Positions 46,026 through 58,180 of a stretch of 64,000 bases of DNA are shown piece after piece. The notes below the pieces were generated by a model. The model did not search any database, was not told where the DNA came from, and was given only the letters and a program-made list of their open reading frames with translations. The translations under genes and the position numbers were made by a program. The stretch's first letter is position 1. Each line of letters opens with the position of its first letter. The stretch comes from Xylaria sp. FL1777. Lineage: Eukaryota; Ascomycota; Sordariomycetes; Xylariales; Xylariaceae. The stretch is from NCBI GenBank assembly GCA_022578965.1, contig MU400581.1:124001-188000 (forward strand), in the 5' to 3' direction.

Positions 46026-47159
46026 TCTGATGGTTGCTTAATCAATTAATCAAGAGTTTACTGTGCTAGTTCGCTATGACCCCTTCGATTAAATTTCACA
46101 ACTTCACAATATTAACATATCAAGTTGCGAACGTAACTAGACCAACAAATCTCCAAAGAAGGAAGATTTCGAGGATTTCGAGTTCTTATATTAGGAGAGC
46201 TCAAGCTCTAGCTCCCTCCAGTTCTGCTATTGGCCTGCTCACCCAGGGACTCTCTTCTCCACCGTTGGTGCATTGAGCTAGGCTACTTTCGGTAACACGA
46301 CCCTTGCTGCAGATCCGACCTGTAACCCTGACTGGCCAATGTAGCAAGCTACTTGCCTTTCCCCATGCACTAAGGCTCCGCAACGGGCGCTACTGCGTTA
46401 ACTTCTCCACAAAACAAATAACCTTGGCGATAATAGACATTGCGATTCGGCGATTTTGGCCTCATCTGTCGATCTGTGGTCTAGTCGCGTAAGTTCAGAG
46501 GGTCTCAAAGTGGCAGTTTCTTCCTAACGAGGCCATCTGGGCAGTGGGAGATGATTTACCTGTTTAAATAGAGCACAGCGAATTCCGAGATATAGGCGAC
46601 TGTTCAACAAGCACACCTTGCCCCAGACTCTGGATTTTAGTTAGCTTGAGACTGGGGGAAGTTTGCTGGGCCCTAGTAACATTGCGAATGCATTAATTCG
46701 CAATCGTCAAGAGTAAGTCACTAAAGAATTTCTCACAGCTCTTTAACGCTCATGTAACCGTATATTTCAAACTCACAAATTCTATAATTCTTTGGGCGAT
46801 TCTTTTTGTTGATGGGTACCAGCTGCAAGTTTTCAATGGAAACACTGACTGTCGTGGGGGCTCTGTTCTCCTGGGACAAGAAAAGATAATTGAACATGTC
46901 GCCTGATTTTTTATTATACCTTTCATTCATTACACTACACTATGTTACTGCTGCTGTGGTCTCTTGGCAGATATTTTTATTCGCCTTTAATTGTATATTA
47001 CCTAGGGGCTGAACTTGAGGTCACGTGAGGTATATAAGCTCATGGATGTTCAACTAGAGAAACGACGGACTATATGAGCTCAATAGATTGACCTTAGAGA
47101 GCATGTTTCAAATCTTCACGAAGTGTTAATAGATCAACTTGGTTCGTATAATGCTTTTC
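46026..47159. other. Intergenic, no gene supported
   Basis: Promoter side of the dehydrogenase, then AT-rich DNA. A minus frame at 46733-46930 (65 aa) has no recognisable content. Confidence 0.45.
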
Positions 47160-48502
47160 GCTATTAGTTGCTCACGGCCCTTCCCGAATGACTCTCTAGC
47201 AGGTGTGTTCAATAACGAAGAGCGAAGGCGAGAGAGAGAGATTAAAGCAGGCCGAGACAAGACAGAGTCTCTAGAAGAGAGAGTCAAATCACTGATGCGG
47301 GAACAGTCAGTGATCAAGAATGATCTATCAAGCCAGAAGAATCTGAGGAGAGAGATCTTAGGGTATGCATCTGCGAACCGTCCAAGGGGATACAACAGAA
47401 GAGTTGGAACAAGAGAGAGCTAATCTGCGCCGAGCTTGGCTTAGGGAAGCGGCCGAACAATCCAGATTCAGTGTCGCTGATCAAGAGGACAGAGACCGGC
47501 GGGATAATGCCAGTGATGAGTAATCCTCTGAATGATGGCGGGGGAGCCCTCGAATCCTTTCAGGTCGAGCTACGCACAAGAAACGAATGAACATAAGCAG
47601 CGAGCTTTGAAGCGAGGTGTCGAACATCAAAAGAATTTGGACCACTAAGATCAAAGATCCGTTCTCTTGAGCAAGAACCAGAAGTTGTTTAGCGCAAGAT
47701 ACGAAGAACTGATGACCCGTCTACGAAAGATAGGGATGTCGCACTGCGGAAGAGAATCGAAGAATCGGCTCAAGAAGCCGAAGGTAGTGAAGCCAAGATT
47801 GAAAAAGGGCATGAAAAGTTTAAAGAGGCCGCGAAGATCCTCCTAAGCAATGAGGAGATGCTGGACTACGTGGTAATTAAACTCCAAACCACAACAACAA
47901 GCAAGAGAAGCAATGACCCATGTCGAAACTAATGAGTTAATAGGTTAAATACAAACGGCTCGTTCCGGATTTACGTAGTCACCTCGCAGTTCTAGAGACA
48001 CATATTAGATCACTGGTGACATATCTAGATGAGTTCCTGAGCATTATCCCGAAAGGGGTAGAAAGAACCGACAAGTTTCTCGTCGGCATGAGATACAACG
48101 ACGAAACTAGGGTATTCGCGCAAACGAATCGATCGCAGGAAGATATTAGAGTAGGTAGCTACTCTTAGAGATCAATTTATGGCACGTTATACTAACTATA
48201 CCATACAGGAGTTAGTTGAGGATGCAACCATGTCAGAGGAGACCTGTAACCAAATGTATCAGAAGGCTTTCGCAAATGTGGCGCCAATGGGGTGAGGGGC
48301 AGGGCCGCACGATTGTTGCCATGAAAGGCGCTTCAGACATGGTAGGAACCGCCCCCCCTTTAGAACCTCTTGCTTCTTTACATCTTTTCCTCGCTTGGAT
48401 GATCTGACCGCCCCATAGGAGCTAACTCGCTTGATTGAGTGTTTGAACAAAAGTCATCAGGGTGTCATAGTCTCACCCGAGGTCATTAACATCGCTAAGT
48501 AG
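47160..48502 (+). pseudogene. Decayed multi-exon coiled-coil protein gene
   Basis: A series of coding-like segments lies on one strand in changing frames with stops. They include NNEERRREREIKAGRDKTES and LEERVKSLMREQS (47205-47330), EELEQERANLRRAWLREAAE (47398-47460) ending at a TAA, RKRIEESAQEAEGSEAKIE and EKFKEAAKILLSNEEMLDYV (47730-47871). After an intron-like gap ending in AATAG come YKRLVPDLRSHLAVLETHIR, FLSIIPKGVERTDKFLVGMR (47949-48150), then after a GT..CAG intron (48151-48209) ELVEDATMSEETCNQMYQKA, and finally ELTRLIECLNKSHQGVIVSP ending TAG at 48502. Frame changes near 47515, 47690 and 48275 are not explained by acceptable introns, so this reads as a pseudogene. The original family is not recognised; heavy Arg/Glu heptads indicate a coiled coil. 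Confidence 0.6.
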
Positions 48503-48844
48503 AGGTCTGATAGCTGGGTAAAGCAGCTAATAAGGCTGTCAAGCCGTAGGCGCTCAGCGGTAGAGCTACCTGCGCAAGAAGAATTGCTTTAGTGGAGAAT
48601 GAGCCAGCAATAGTTTGGTATATGTGCTTATGAGAATCTGTGCTTGAAAGTTTATCGGCTTCGTCCTCAGCCTTTAGAAGTTCTGGCCGCATAATCAACA
48701 TGTCGATAATAAGGCGAAGGAGAAATCGAGAATACGTAGTAGCGGCTGCACAGAATAAGTCACAGAGGTTCAATCACTAGGGCCTCACGAAAGTGGCAAA
48801 GTAATCAATATGACTAGGCTGTTAAGAACTCGTATGTTCCTAAT
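48503..48844. other. Short intergenic stretch
   Basis: Between the decayed gene (+) and the permease 3' end (-). The minus frame at 48495-48773 (92 aa) overlaps the decayed gene's end and is not supported as a gene. Confidence 0.45.
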
Positions 48845-50721
48845 TTAGCCAGTCAATAACCTCTTGACGATGATGTACCAAGGTGGCCTCGATCTCTTCT
48901 CAGTGTCCTCTCCGTCTGAATGAGCCAAGCTACCGGCTAGATGCTCTCGCCTCCCAGTCACAAGATCAACCTCCGCTAATGATACGAGCTTGGTTCCCTT
49001 GAAAAATTTCCAGAACAGATATAGCAGAGTGAAGATGACGAGGACGATATAATCAAAGACGAAATCCACAGCCGCAAATCCTCCGATGAAGACTGAATAC
49101 CCCGAGATAAAGACCAGGAAAATATTGAGGAGGACCACAAACCAGGTTCCATATGGATGGAACAGGGCCTTGTACGGCAACTCGTCAATACTGTATCCTT
49201 GCAGAACCCAAGCCTTACGCATCCGCAAGTGCGTGATCCCTATGAACGCCCACGCGACGAAGGTCGCGGCTCCTGAGATGCTGACCAGGTAGCCGAAGAC
49301 TTTTCCGGGGCTCGAAGCAATATTGAGGAGCGCGATAAGTCCGAGGGTGTTAGAGAACACGATAGCCCTGACAGGAATACCATTTTTACTCGTCTTCGCG
49401 AAGAATCTGGGTGCGCGCCCCTGACTTGCGAGCGCAACAAGGCTTCTTGATGCAACATAAATGGCACTGTTAACAGAGCTGAACTGTGCTGTGATCATCA
49501 CAACATTTAGCAGATTTCCCGCACCGCCCCAGCCCGCGTTCACCAGTGCGATCGTCCAAGGAGAGAGCGCCGATTTGCTGGTTCCTGTGAGGAGGTCCGG
49601 GCTGTTGTAGGGGACTATGATGCCAGCGAAAAATACCAACCCTATGAAGATGATGAGGATCCTCCAGAAGGTCTGTCGAATTGCACTAGGAAGATCCCGT
49701 TTTGGATCTTTGCTTTCGGCCGCAGTCATGGCCAACATCTCTGTTCCAGAGTAGTAGACGGCCGCGAGGACGAAGGTTTTACCGAAACCGTTGATCCCAT
49801 GTGCAATGGCACCCGGGTCTCTCCAATACCTAAAGCCGATGTATTCTCCTCCTATAGCACCAGTATTGACTAATATCGCAACCAAGAATCCGCCGAGCAC
49901 GGTGAATAGTTTCCACGCAGCCAGCCAGAACTCCATCTCGCCATAGAAGACAATGCCGAGCAAGGAAGTAGCCTGGAACAACGCCCAGAAGATCAAGATC
50001 CACCCATAAGACGGAACGGGCGTCTTCCAGAACCCTAGAATTAGGGAGATGTTGTTGTAATCATTCGCGATGTTCGTAACCCACTGATACCAGTAGTTCC
50101 AGCCAAGACTGAAGCCGAAAGCCGGATCGACGAAGCGGCCCGCTAGTTCGATAAAAGCGCCCTGCACGGGAAATAGCGTAGACATCTCGCCCAGGCTCTG
50201 CATCACGAAGTACACGTCCACGCCTATGATGATGAAGCTGATCAGAGCGCCGACGGGACCGCTATAGGCGACGGCCGAACCCTATATAAATTCAGATGTT
50301 AAAAACTATGGTTTATTCCCGTAGCATAAACTTCATGTATTTTTAGAACTTGCTCAGTAATATACAGGGAGCATGCGGCAGTGAAACCACTGCCAAAACA
50401 GGAAATAGAGGACTCAGGTATGCGTACTGTTCCATACCATATTGAGGCGCCGACAATGCCGCCAAAGGCAATCATTTGCTATTATTTTGCTATTGATCAG
50501 CCTACGAAATCATCCGCGGATCCATTTCGAGGGCAGTCTATGCTTACCAGGTGCCGACTCTTCAAACCGCGCTGCAGTCCATCATCAATGACATTGCCGT
50601 TGTCGGCGACTGCAGTTCCATGTGAATCCTCGCTCGTGACGGCAACATTGTCAATCTTCTCAGAGCTTGTTGACCGCTTCTCCGTATCGACTCCATCCGA
50701 AGATGGCGTGCTAATCTCCAT
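48845..50721 (-). CDS. Amino-acid permease (APC superfamily, fungal YAT type), 3 exons, 553 aa
   Basis: Exons (minus) 50548-50721, 50428-50478 and 48845-50281; introns of 69 and 146 bp. The 51-nt second exon supplies QMIAFGGIVGASIWYGT, which joins LKSRHL before it and GSAVAYSGPVGALISF after it, restoring the first transmembrane helix of the family. It is a plasma-membrane proton symporter of amino acids; specificity is unclear. Later family motifs: FVMQSLGEMSTLFPVQGAFI, PAFGFSLGWNYWYQW, AAAESKDPKRDLPSAIRQ is seen as TAAESKDPKRDLPSAIRQTF, SSVNSAIYVASRSLVALASQ, GRAPRFFAKTSKNGIPVRA and YKALFHPYGTWFVVLLN. The N-terminus (about 60 residues) and C-terminus (about 50) are hydrophilic, with Ser/Lys-rich parts suited to endocytic regulation. 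Length is normal. Confidence 0.94.
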
Positions 50722-51753
50722 TGGGTGTTATCTACATAAGTTGGTCGACCACAAGCTGTAGGCAGAACAATGAAGCACCAAGTAACACAGATCTAGAAGC
50801 AGGCAGAGGCATACATAACAAGACACTATATATACTCTCTATACACCCCAGGGAATCTGTAGATTTTTATGGAGTTGGTTACGTACCAATCTGTTGGCGC
50901 ATCCATACACGGGGATGGTGTGCTATCTTGTAGAACCGCCTACATCTTCATCCCGTTTCCGCAATACCTACCCCACTCCGCTTATCAGAGCCTGCAGATC
51001 TCGACTGCGTCGATTTTCAGAGATACGCCTTGGCCGGAATAGGGAAGCTCGCTTCATGGCGCCATATCTCTAGAAGGTGAGACCATACCGAGGTCTGCCC
51101 CGGAGTTCTCTATTCACCGCCGTCGCAACTTTCGGCCACGGGCAACTAACGTGGCCGCATAGGCAACAGGGTGTATGTTACTTGTCCAAGATTCAACAGC
51201 TGAATTGAAATGCAGATGGATAGATGGATTGACGCATGGTGGAAGATTGTGCTGGAGAGTGAGCGGTTGGGTGAGTTTATATCTTATAAAAGAGCTGAGC
51301 TTTATATCAGTACAACACTAGCTTCATGATAAGCTATCGAGCCTAGGTAGGATTGTTAGGCGGGGCTTATAGCGAACCGGTTGAACACAACTCTTCCGAG
51401 TATCAAGGCCGGCTATGTATGGTCACCGTTCTGAGTGGTGTGAACAGTTGATTATGTCAACTTTTTGCGACGTTAAGAAGTTGTGAGATATGGCTTCAGT
51501 AACGAAGGTGTGCTCCCAGGCGAATTCGCTGAGAAGGTATGTTTAAGATACCAAGCTTCATATAAATAATCCACTTATTCTAAAAATGGATAAGTCCGGG
51601 GTATATTCGAGATCAGAGGAGCGGCAGGCATGAATCAACCTCTCGCCCAGATTTTGTACAGCATATGTGGTATATCATTGTTTTATGACAAGGTTTCGGC
51701 CAAGTGACTAGGTAGTCGTAAGTCATCGCAAGCGATATCGCGGCGGGGGATCT
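50722..51753. other. Intergenic; promoter region of the permease
   Basis: No gene is supportable. A TATATATACTCTCTATAC run is at about 50826-50843, reading as a possible core-promoter element or chance. Confidence 0.45.
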
Positions 51754-52890
51754 CTACTCTGGAAGTCTCCTGACGGCGAAAAAGTAGTTCCCAGTCTTCT
51801 CGCTTCCACTAACCTCCTTCCATCCAACTCCAGGCACAAAAACCACGCCCATACATCTTGGTTCCGCCCATCCAGACCTACTCTGGAGGAAATGTTGCCG
51901 AAGCTCGTCTTCGTTGATGTATTTATTCCAGTCGTGCGTGCCTCGCGGAACTATCCGTAACAGGTCCTCGGCAATGACATTCGTTGTTAACCAGCTGGCC
52001 CAGGTGCGCGCGATCGTGCTGAGCACAAGCCAGCCGCCCGGGCGCACGAACGGCGTAACGCGATCCAAGAACGCCGCTGGATTGGTGACATGCTCCACTA
52101 CTTCAAAGACGGAGACGATGTCGTACCCATCCTGCCGTGGGTTCGCAGGTACGGGCAGTTCCTCGATTGACGTATTCTGGTATCGCAGCTTCGAAGCAAG
52201 AGCAGGGTCGCGTCGCGCGTGTGCCTTTGCGACGGTCAGAACCTCCGGGCTTGGGTCAATCGCAGTTACGGACGACGTCGAGGCCAGCCGCGCTGCGGAT
52301 TCGGCAAAGATGCCGCCACCGCACCCGATGTCGAGATATCGTAGCCCCGTCGACGGGTAAAAGTCGGAGGAGGGGTCGGGAACGGAGGCTCGACATGAAC
52401 GTATGAAGTCGTGACGTAATGGGTTCATCAGATGTAATATACGTGAGGGACCCTGGGGATCCCACCATGAGGAGGCGAGCGCATTGAAGTGAGACACCTC
52501 GTCAGGTGAGACGGTCGTGAAGGTTGAATCTGTCGAGCTCGAGCTCGATGTTTCCGTGCCGCCCACGTTTGAGGTCGATGCGAAGGAGCGGAGAGCCGGT
52601 CTCCTGGACAATGGAGGAGTCGACGGTATGGGCGTAAGACTGTATCTTGTGCTAGATAAGCGCTCGTTATTCGCGATAGAGGCACGCCTTGATGTGAAGC
52701 CCCTCCATGTTTGCTTCATTGGTTTAATTGGCCGCTGTCGGGCTATACGATGTATCACTCGAACATTTTGTCCTATGCGTGGCTCCATGTCTGTTGCCGG
52801 CCCTCCTCCTGTCGGTGTCTCCGGGTAGAGCTCCAAATTAAGCTCGGGAAAAGGTTGGGATGTTGCAGGTTGAATATCCAGATAAAACAT
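51754..52890 (-). CDS. COQ3: Ubiquinone biosynthesis O-methyltransferase, mitochondrial
   Basis: A single minus-strand frame of 378 codons. The enzyme methylates polyprenyl-dihydroxybenzoate and demethyl-ubiquinol on the mitochondrial inner membrane. SAM-binding motif LRYLDIGCGGGIFAESAARL (residues about 182-201), then AIDPSPEVLTVAKAHA, YDIVSVFEVVEHV and PGGWLVLSTIARTW; the entry signature SHFNALASSWWDPQGPSR at about 133-150; the membrane-contact tail VPRGTHDWNKYI and GVVFVPGVGWKEV. The N-terminus has several Met options: the frame opens at MFYLDIQ (52890), but MEPRIGQ (about 52791) or MKQTWRGFTSRRAS (about 52716) would begin nearer a basic mitochondrial presequence, and the last is the better targeting signal. 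Divergent from RIB3. Confidence 0.93.
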   Translation of the reverse strand: MFYLDIQPATSQPFPELNLELYPETPTGGGPATDMEPRIGQNVRVIHRIARQRPIKPMKQTWRGFTSRRASIANNERLSSTRYSLTPIPSTPPLSRRPALRSFASTSNVGGTETSSSSSTDSTFTTVSPDEVSHFNALASSWWDPQGPSRILHLMNPLRHDFIRSCRASVPDPSSDFYPSTGLRYLDIGCGGGIFAESAARLASTSSVTAIDPSPEVLTVAKAHARRDPALASKLRYQNTSIEELPVPANPRQDGYDIVSVFEVVEHVTNPAAFLDRVTPFVRPGGWLVLSTIARTWASWLTTNVIAEDLLRIVPRGTHDWNKYINEDELRQHFLQSRSGWAEPRCMGVVFVPGVGWKEVSGSEKTGNYFFAVRRLPE

Positions 52891-53520
52891 ACTTCAGCTA
52901 AGGTACTGGCTGGAGTCATGGAATTGTTCTAGAAGGCAGGTACCTAGTCGAGTGGGCCAGCTAGGTACTCCAGTACTTCGCTATACTACCATAGACAGGT
53001 GCAATATTTAGTCCCTCCTCTACTGTGGTGTACCTACTAAGCATTGCAATTCGACACCGATCCCCGAGGGCCGAGGGATTGCCCGATGTTTGTCAGCGTC
53101 AGTCATGCAACGCTGTTAGCGCTACTACTTGCTTACCTTAGTGCTCTGTAGCTTACAGTATTGTGACGCAGTATCCGCTGAGGCGTGGGGCGAACCGCCC
53201 CGCGTACGACTCGGTAACTTTTGACTCTTCAAGTAAGCATCGACAGATTCACATTTTACTTACGAGGGTTCCCTCAACCTTCTCAACCTCCTATCTTCGC
53301 AAGTCGCACACCGTAACACACTGCTTCATCTCTTCCCCGCTTTGTTGTTAGCTAGCTTCCACCTTTCTCTGCTGTCTCCTTCATTCGTCTCATACTCAGC
53401 GCCTCACATTTCTAGAACTACTCATGATCCAATCCTTCTCGACTCTTTACTAGATAGGCAGCATTCAAACGCAATTGAAGAATTATATCATCATATATCT
53501 CCAAAGACATTACTAGAAAC
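52891..53520. promoter_or_regulatory. Divergent intergenic region COQ3 / RIB3
   Basis: 630 bp between divergent start codons hold both promoters. Contains a TACCTAGTCGAG..GCTAGGTACTCC self-complementary run near 52940-52970 and a long pyrimidine-rich leader before RIB3 (about 53250-53400). Confidence 0.55.
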
Positions 53521-54280
53521 ATGCCTTCTGCTACAATTGATCAAAACAGGTTCGATAACATACCGGACACAATCGCAGCTTTCCGTACGTTTCTTCTGCT
53601 GCGTTTCTCTCTCTTCGCCAAGACTAACAAACACTTGCTCCATAGGCAATGGCGAATTCATAGTAGTAATGGACGACCCCGGCCGAGAAAACGAAGGCGA
53701 CCTCATCATTGCTGCTGAGGACGTCTCCGCCGAGCAAATGGCGTTTATGGTTCGGCACTCGTCGGGCTATGTCTGCGCACCTATACCGGCCGCCCGCACT
53801 GAGTACCTCGAATTACCACAGATGGTGCCCAACAGCCAGGATCCACGCGGCACCGCCTATACGATCTCGGTCGACGCCGCCGACCCATCCGTTACCACCG
53901 GCATCGGCGCCCATGACCGCGCCTTGGCCGTCAGACGCCTAGCTGATCCGAATGCTACGGCCGCGAGCTTCCGCCGTCCTGGCCACGTGCTCCCGCTTCG
54001 CGCCGTGTCGGGCGGCGTGCGGGCACGGAGAGGTCATACTGAAGCTGCTATCGATTTTTGCCGCCTAGCCGGCAAGGCCGAGGCCGCTGCTATATGTGAG
54101 ATTGTTGACGACGGTGAAGAGGTTGTGGGACAGGCAATCCGGCGGGACCCGGGCATGCTGAGGGGCGAGGGCTGCATTGCATTTGCGAGGAAATGGAATC
54201 TAAAAGTCTGCACGATTGAAGATCTGGTCAATTACCTGGAAAAGACAGAAGGCAAGCTTGATACGAACGGAACATCGTGA
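53521..54280 (+). CDS. RIB3: 3,4-dihydroxy-2-butanone 4-phosphate synthase, 2 exons, 232 aa
   Basis: Exons 53521-53584 and 53646-54280 with a 61-bp intron (branch GACTAAC). The ATG at 53521 is chosen over the longer upstream frame because it gives MPSATIDQNRFDNIPDTIAA joined to FRNGEFIVVMDDPGRENEGD, the standard beginning. The enzyme converts ribulose 5-phosphate to the four-carbon unit of riboflavin. Motifs: DDPGRENEGDL (acidic metal site), EQMAFMVRHSSGYVCAP, DPRGTAYTISVDA, TTGIGAHDRALAVRRLADP, RRPGHVLPLRA (the usual Phe is Leu here) and RRGHTEAAIDFCRLAG (His), then GMLRGEGCIAFARKW. Length is normal for the single-domain fungal enzyme. Confidence 0.94.
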
Positions 54281-55014
54281 GCAAGACATGTTAGACGAGA
54301 CTGTTGCGCCAGATTCAACAAAATTGGTGATCGAATTCTTGCATATAGGTATGATGATCTCAAGGGGCAAACCGCCATCCTGCCATCGGAAAGATATTGT
54401 GTATATACGGCGTTGGTACATGTATAAAAGGGAATAGAGTCCACACTCCAATAAATCATGCATTTGATTTCTCGGCATACTACGGTGGACTCGGGCAAGG
54501 GGTTCTCTACGCCCCCGTGGTACCGCGATACCTCTCCAGGTCAGCAAGTATTCCATTCAATATTTGCTGTAAATTTTATAGCCGCTCGTAGAAAATTCGT
54601 AGGGAAGCTTCTGATTACTCTTAAAATCTAGATTACGTGACTTGCCCCGGTCTCCGCACCGAGTATGGTGTATGAACCACTGTCTTGGCGACCCGGTTTA
54701 TTCCGCCGGGTATGCCGTCTATCCTTTCGATAAACACGAATACCCGTGTAGACGAGAGCCCGCACGGGTAATGGAAATACAAGATATGTAGGTACCACCC
54801 TATCATGAGGACTCCAGGTTAATTCAGACTGAGCTTATATAGAAATTATAGGGTTAAATTGAATTCATGCAAAATTCCACTATAGATTCTCTATGGTTCT
54901 ATTCTGTTTCATCACTATCCTCCTCCAACTATTCCAACTACTATTACCTACTCAGAGTCGAGTAAAGTCTAGCCTCAAACGTCAATTATTCCCGCAACCC
55001 TTATGTTTAACCCT
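54281..55014. other. Intergenic, no gene supported
   Basis: 3' flank of RIB3 followed by AT-rich DNA. Nothing recognisable. Confidence 0.45.
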
Positions 55015-56660
55015 TTATAGATGAGAGAAAAAACTTAACAAGGTGATTAACGGGAGGATAATTCCAAGTCAGAGTCGCCGGCAGCTTGATGTTGAACGCC
55101 ATCTGTAGCTTCTGGCGCAAGGCCATCACCATAACAATGATTTCTAGATATCATGAGAACCGTCACAATGCACTTACGAATCTTGGTAGTGAGTCACTGC
55201 CACCGGTCGCCCCTCTTCGCCGGGACAGAGCCGGAGTCTAGCCCTGACTCAGGGATACGGCGGATGATGTACCGGGCGCCCTCGCCTCCGGCTTCCGAAC
55301 GACCATATCCTCGAGAGTTGGAAGTAGGGCAGGGTCCCCTTCCTCGATGGGACAAACCCATGTTACAATGGCTCCCTTAACGTTAAACTTGACGACATGC
55401 TCCTAGGCGCGGAACGCCTCGTCGGGGGTGATCCCGGCCACTCCCTTACTCTTAACGACGTCGTTGACAAATGCCAAAGACCTTTACAAGCCCCAAACCT
55501 AGCCATGCCGTGAACTGGAACGAGACCGCGTTGTCGCCACAGGCCCAACAATAGGTGGCTAGCGAATCTAAGAACGCATTACTAGAAGCGTATTGACCTT
55601 TAGTCCTAATCAGCTGCTCTATACTAGAGTATGCGCCCGAACACACCTGCGCCGTGCATAATACCGCGAACTGGGGGAAGCGATTATTGGTCCAGCGTGG
55701 CCAGGAGCACGGTAGCAGCCGTCGGGCTTAAGACGTCTACTGTTACAAGATAGATCATAGCGCTAAGGTGCTCGATCTGATCTATTTATTCCCCTAATCT
55801 AGCATCCTAAGCAAGTAGTTTAGCCCATTGGCTCCGAAGGGGTAGCCCGCGGCGGGAGACGAGTATGATCCGCCAATCCGCCGAGCTCCCTTTCCAATAA
55901 GAACTCGCAAATTACAAGACTTAGATCACTAAGCCCGCCTGTAATAAGGTATGTTCTATCTAGACTGGGGAGGGTTGTCTTCGTAGACTCTGGTTCGGGA
56001 AGCCCATCGACCATGCGCAAGACATCTTGCCCCTAGACATACTTGATCGTCGTCAATGAGAATGTGATATCAGTATCAGTATTAATTAGGGCACCCCAGA
56101 CGTCTAGGTGTTCCGATTTGATAATACGAGCAAGCCCGTACAGGGGGCCGTGGCCTAGGCCGGTGGACGTTGTACCAGTTTGGACACCATTGGGGGTAAG
56201 GTAGTACTTATAGGCTAAGCATTGACTAATCATGAACTTGGCCAAAGACACCGCTTCCCAGACGATATCTTCCGCAGCACTTGGTACTTCATTGAGTGTT
56301 TTGACGTTGTGTGGAATGAAGACAGAGTAAATCTCTCTAAACCGGAAGAGACTAGCACTATGTTCTCCAAGAACTTAGGAGGTACCCCTATCAATACCAC
56401 CGCTTGCTCCCTGCGCATCCTCGACCTCAGAGAATCTCATTGACGTGAATCTGGCCAACAGGAGCCCCTGCTCATCTAAGACGGTCGCATATACTGCTGG
56501 AGTATTAGCATCGGAGGAGTCCTCAATGAACAAAGGCCCGATTTTTGGGGACGCCTTATACGAATGTATATGGACACGGTCTATTCCTGATACAATCTTC
56601 AGCTTGATGGCGTTGAAGGGTCTATGTCAACTTTTACAATTATTTCTTTAGTATTTCCGC
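55015..56660 (-). pseudogene. Decayed C-terminal part of a 6-MSAS-like partially reducing polyketide synthase (DH end, KR, ACP)
   Basis: Read on the minus strand from 56660 down, family-like fragments occur in the right order but in different frames with stops. A dehydratase-end segment has LLLARFTSMRFSEVEDAQGA (about 56400-56470). Then the linker and KR structural part (GLGHGPLYGLARIIKSEH at about 56120-56165; TYLITGGLSDLSLVICEFL at about 55900-55960). The KR end follows (GQYASSNAFLDSLATYCWAC, then NAVSFQFTAWLGLGL, about 55490-55610), and an ACP-like end (LRQKLQMAFNIKLPATLTWN, then VNHLVKFF, about 55020-55130). The TGGLGGLGL-type nucleotide motif is altered. Intact members make small aromatic or reduced polyketides; this copy cannot. 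Upstream ketosynthase and acyltransferase parts are not in the window. Confidence 0.8.
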
Positions 56661-58180
56661 AGTGTTCAACTATATGTGTCAGAGAGGTTTGTCTCCAGAG
56701 TGAAGTTAAGTCACGGAAGGGTAGCTGCTAGGTCGTAGTTATGGGTAAGGGCTCAATATTATTGATTCCTGAGTCCTCCCAAGAAGTATTGGAAGAGAAC
56801 TCATCCTTATATAGTAAATACTAGACTGTCTTCCTACAATTAAGCTTCTTTTACCCTGCTGCGACCCTAGTCCCTGACAATATGCCACGGGAAAATAATG
56901 CCTTCAGTCCCTATCTTGGCCAGATAGTCTGTCACGAAGTTGTTTAGGATAGCAATAATAGCTAGATTATTCTAAACCTCATTTACGCATGCCTTTACTT
57001 CGAGCCACGGCCATACTATCCCCTGAATCATACTCATGTCCTATGACTGAAACCGTAAATCGTACGTTGTGACTATTTTATGTATATAGCTAAGTAAGGC
57101 ATCCAGAACATTAGCGAAGGTGCTTCGCCCGAGGCAATTCAAATACCGTGCGGAGCCGTATTAGTCAATGAGTGTAATCCCAATCTTTTACGAGATGTAT
57201 CGGCCGAAGTAATACCTCGCCGGGTAGGACAAGCGTGACACGGAGCATCATAGACGATGTACACATCACATTACCTAACTGGGCAGTTAATCCCATCTGT
57301 TTCGCTATCTTTCTCACTGGAGATGGCACATATTCCATTCCTAGACCAAACTGGGTGTAGAGTCGACACCCATAGGTATACTTGCTAGGACAAATGGCTC
57401 AGCCATTTTGGGAGGTGTTATATCCTAAGTCACAGTCCCGAGCTATAGCTACCACCCCTTTTAGACCCGTTTCATATTAACTATAAATAAACAATGAAGC
57501 TTCTAGTAGCTATCTTGCCACTTCATGGAGACTGAGAGTGACTTCGTGTTATATTTTTACATAATGTTTATCATGCCTTCGTACTCTACTGAATACCATG
57601 CGCTGCTTACTTTTTCCCCTTAAATATAGCAGTTTGCTCTTCTTCCTTTCATTTTCTCTTTCTTGTTACATTTAATATTACTGCTATATAGTGTCGTGCA
57701 TTATTGGTCCAGCTACTGCCATAATATCAGCAGGACTAACTCATAACCAGGTCATTTATACCCGAATAAATACGGTTATTGGTAGCAGGTTAGACTCATG
57801 TGCCAATCCTACTCTCCGACTGATTCTTTCTGTTCCTATAGGAGTCGCCGTTGAATATTTACATTACACAAATCCAGGAGTCTTGATTCACTAGTCGGCT
57901 AGTATACTAACCACCATGGAAGAGAGGCAATGAAATATTTTCGTGCGATAGCTCAAGTGCAAACAGCAAACTTCGACAATACTTTAGAGCCGAACTTCCT
58001 CACACACCCAACTCACAACCGTGCGAACATGAGCCACTACCATTCACCTCTACTACACCGGCATACAATCGTACACGGCCTAGGAAGACGTGCGTCATGC
58101 TCAAGTCGTTCTTGCAAAACTTCAGGGTATGTTCTGGTGACCGCTATTTTACATCATAGCATAAAGTTAACCAACCCCAT
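56661..58180. other. Gene-poor AT-rich stretch, possibly older PKS debris
   Basis: No gene is supportable. Because the PKS relic should continue toward higher coordinates (its 5' side), this stretch may be its more degraded upstream part, but I see no confident domain motif. The frame at 57930-58388 has no recognisable content. Confidence 0.4.

Noticed and set aside
53342..53520. Upstream extension of the RIB3 frame
   Set aside because: It belongs to the leader and intron phase; the ATG at 53521 plus splicing gives the standard N-terminus.
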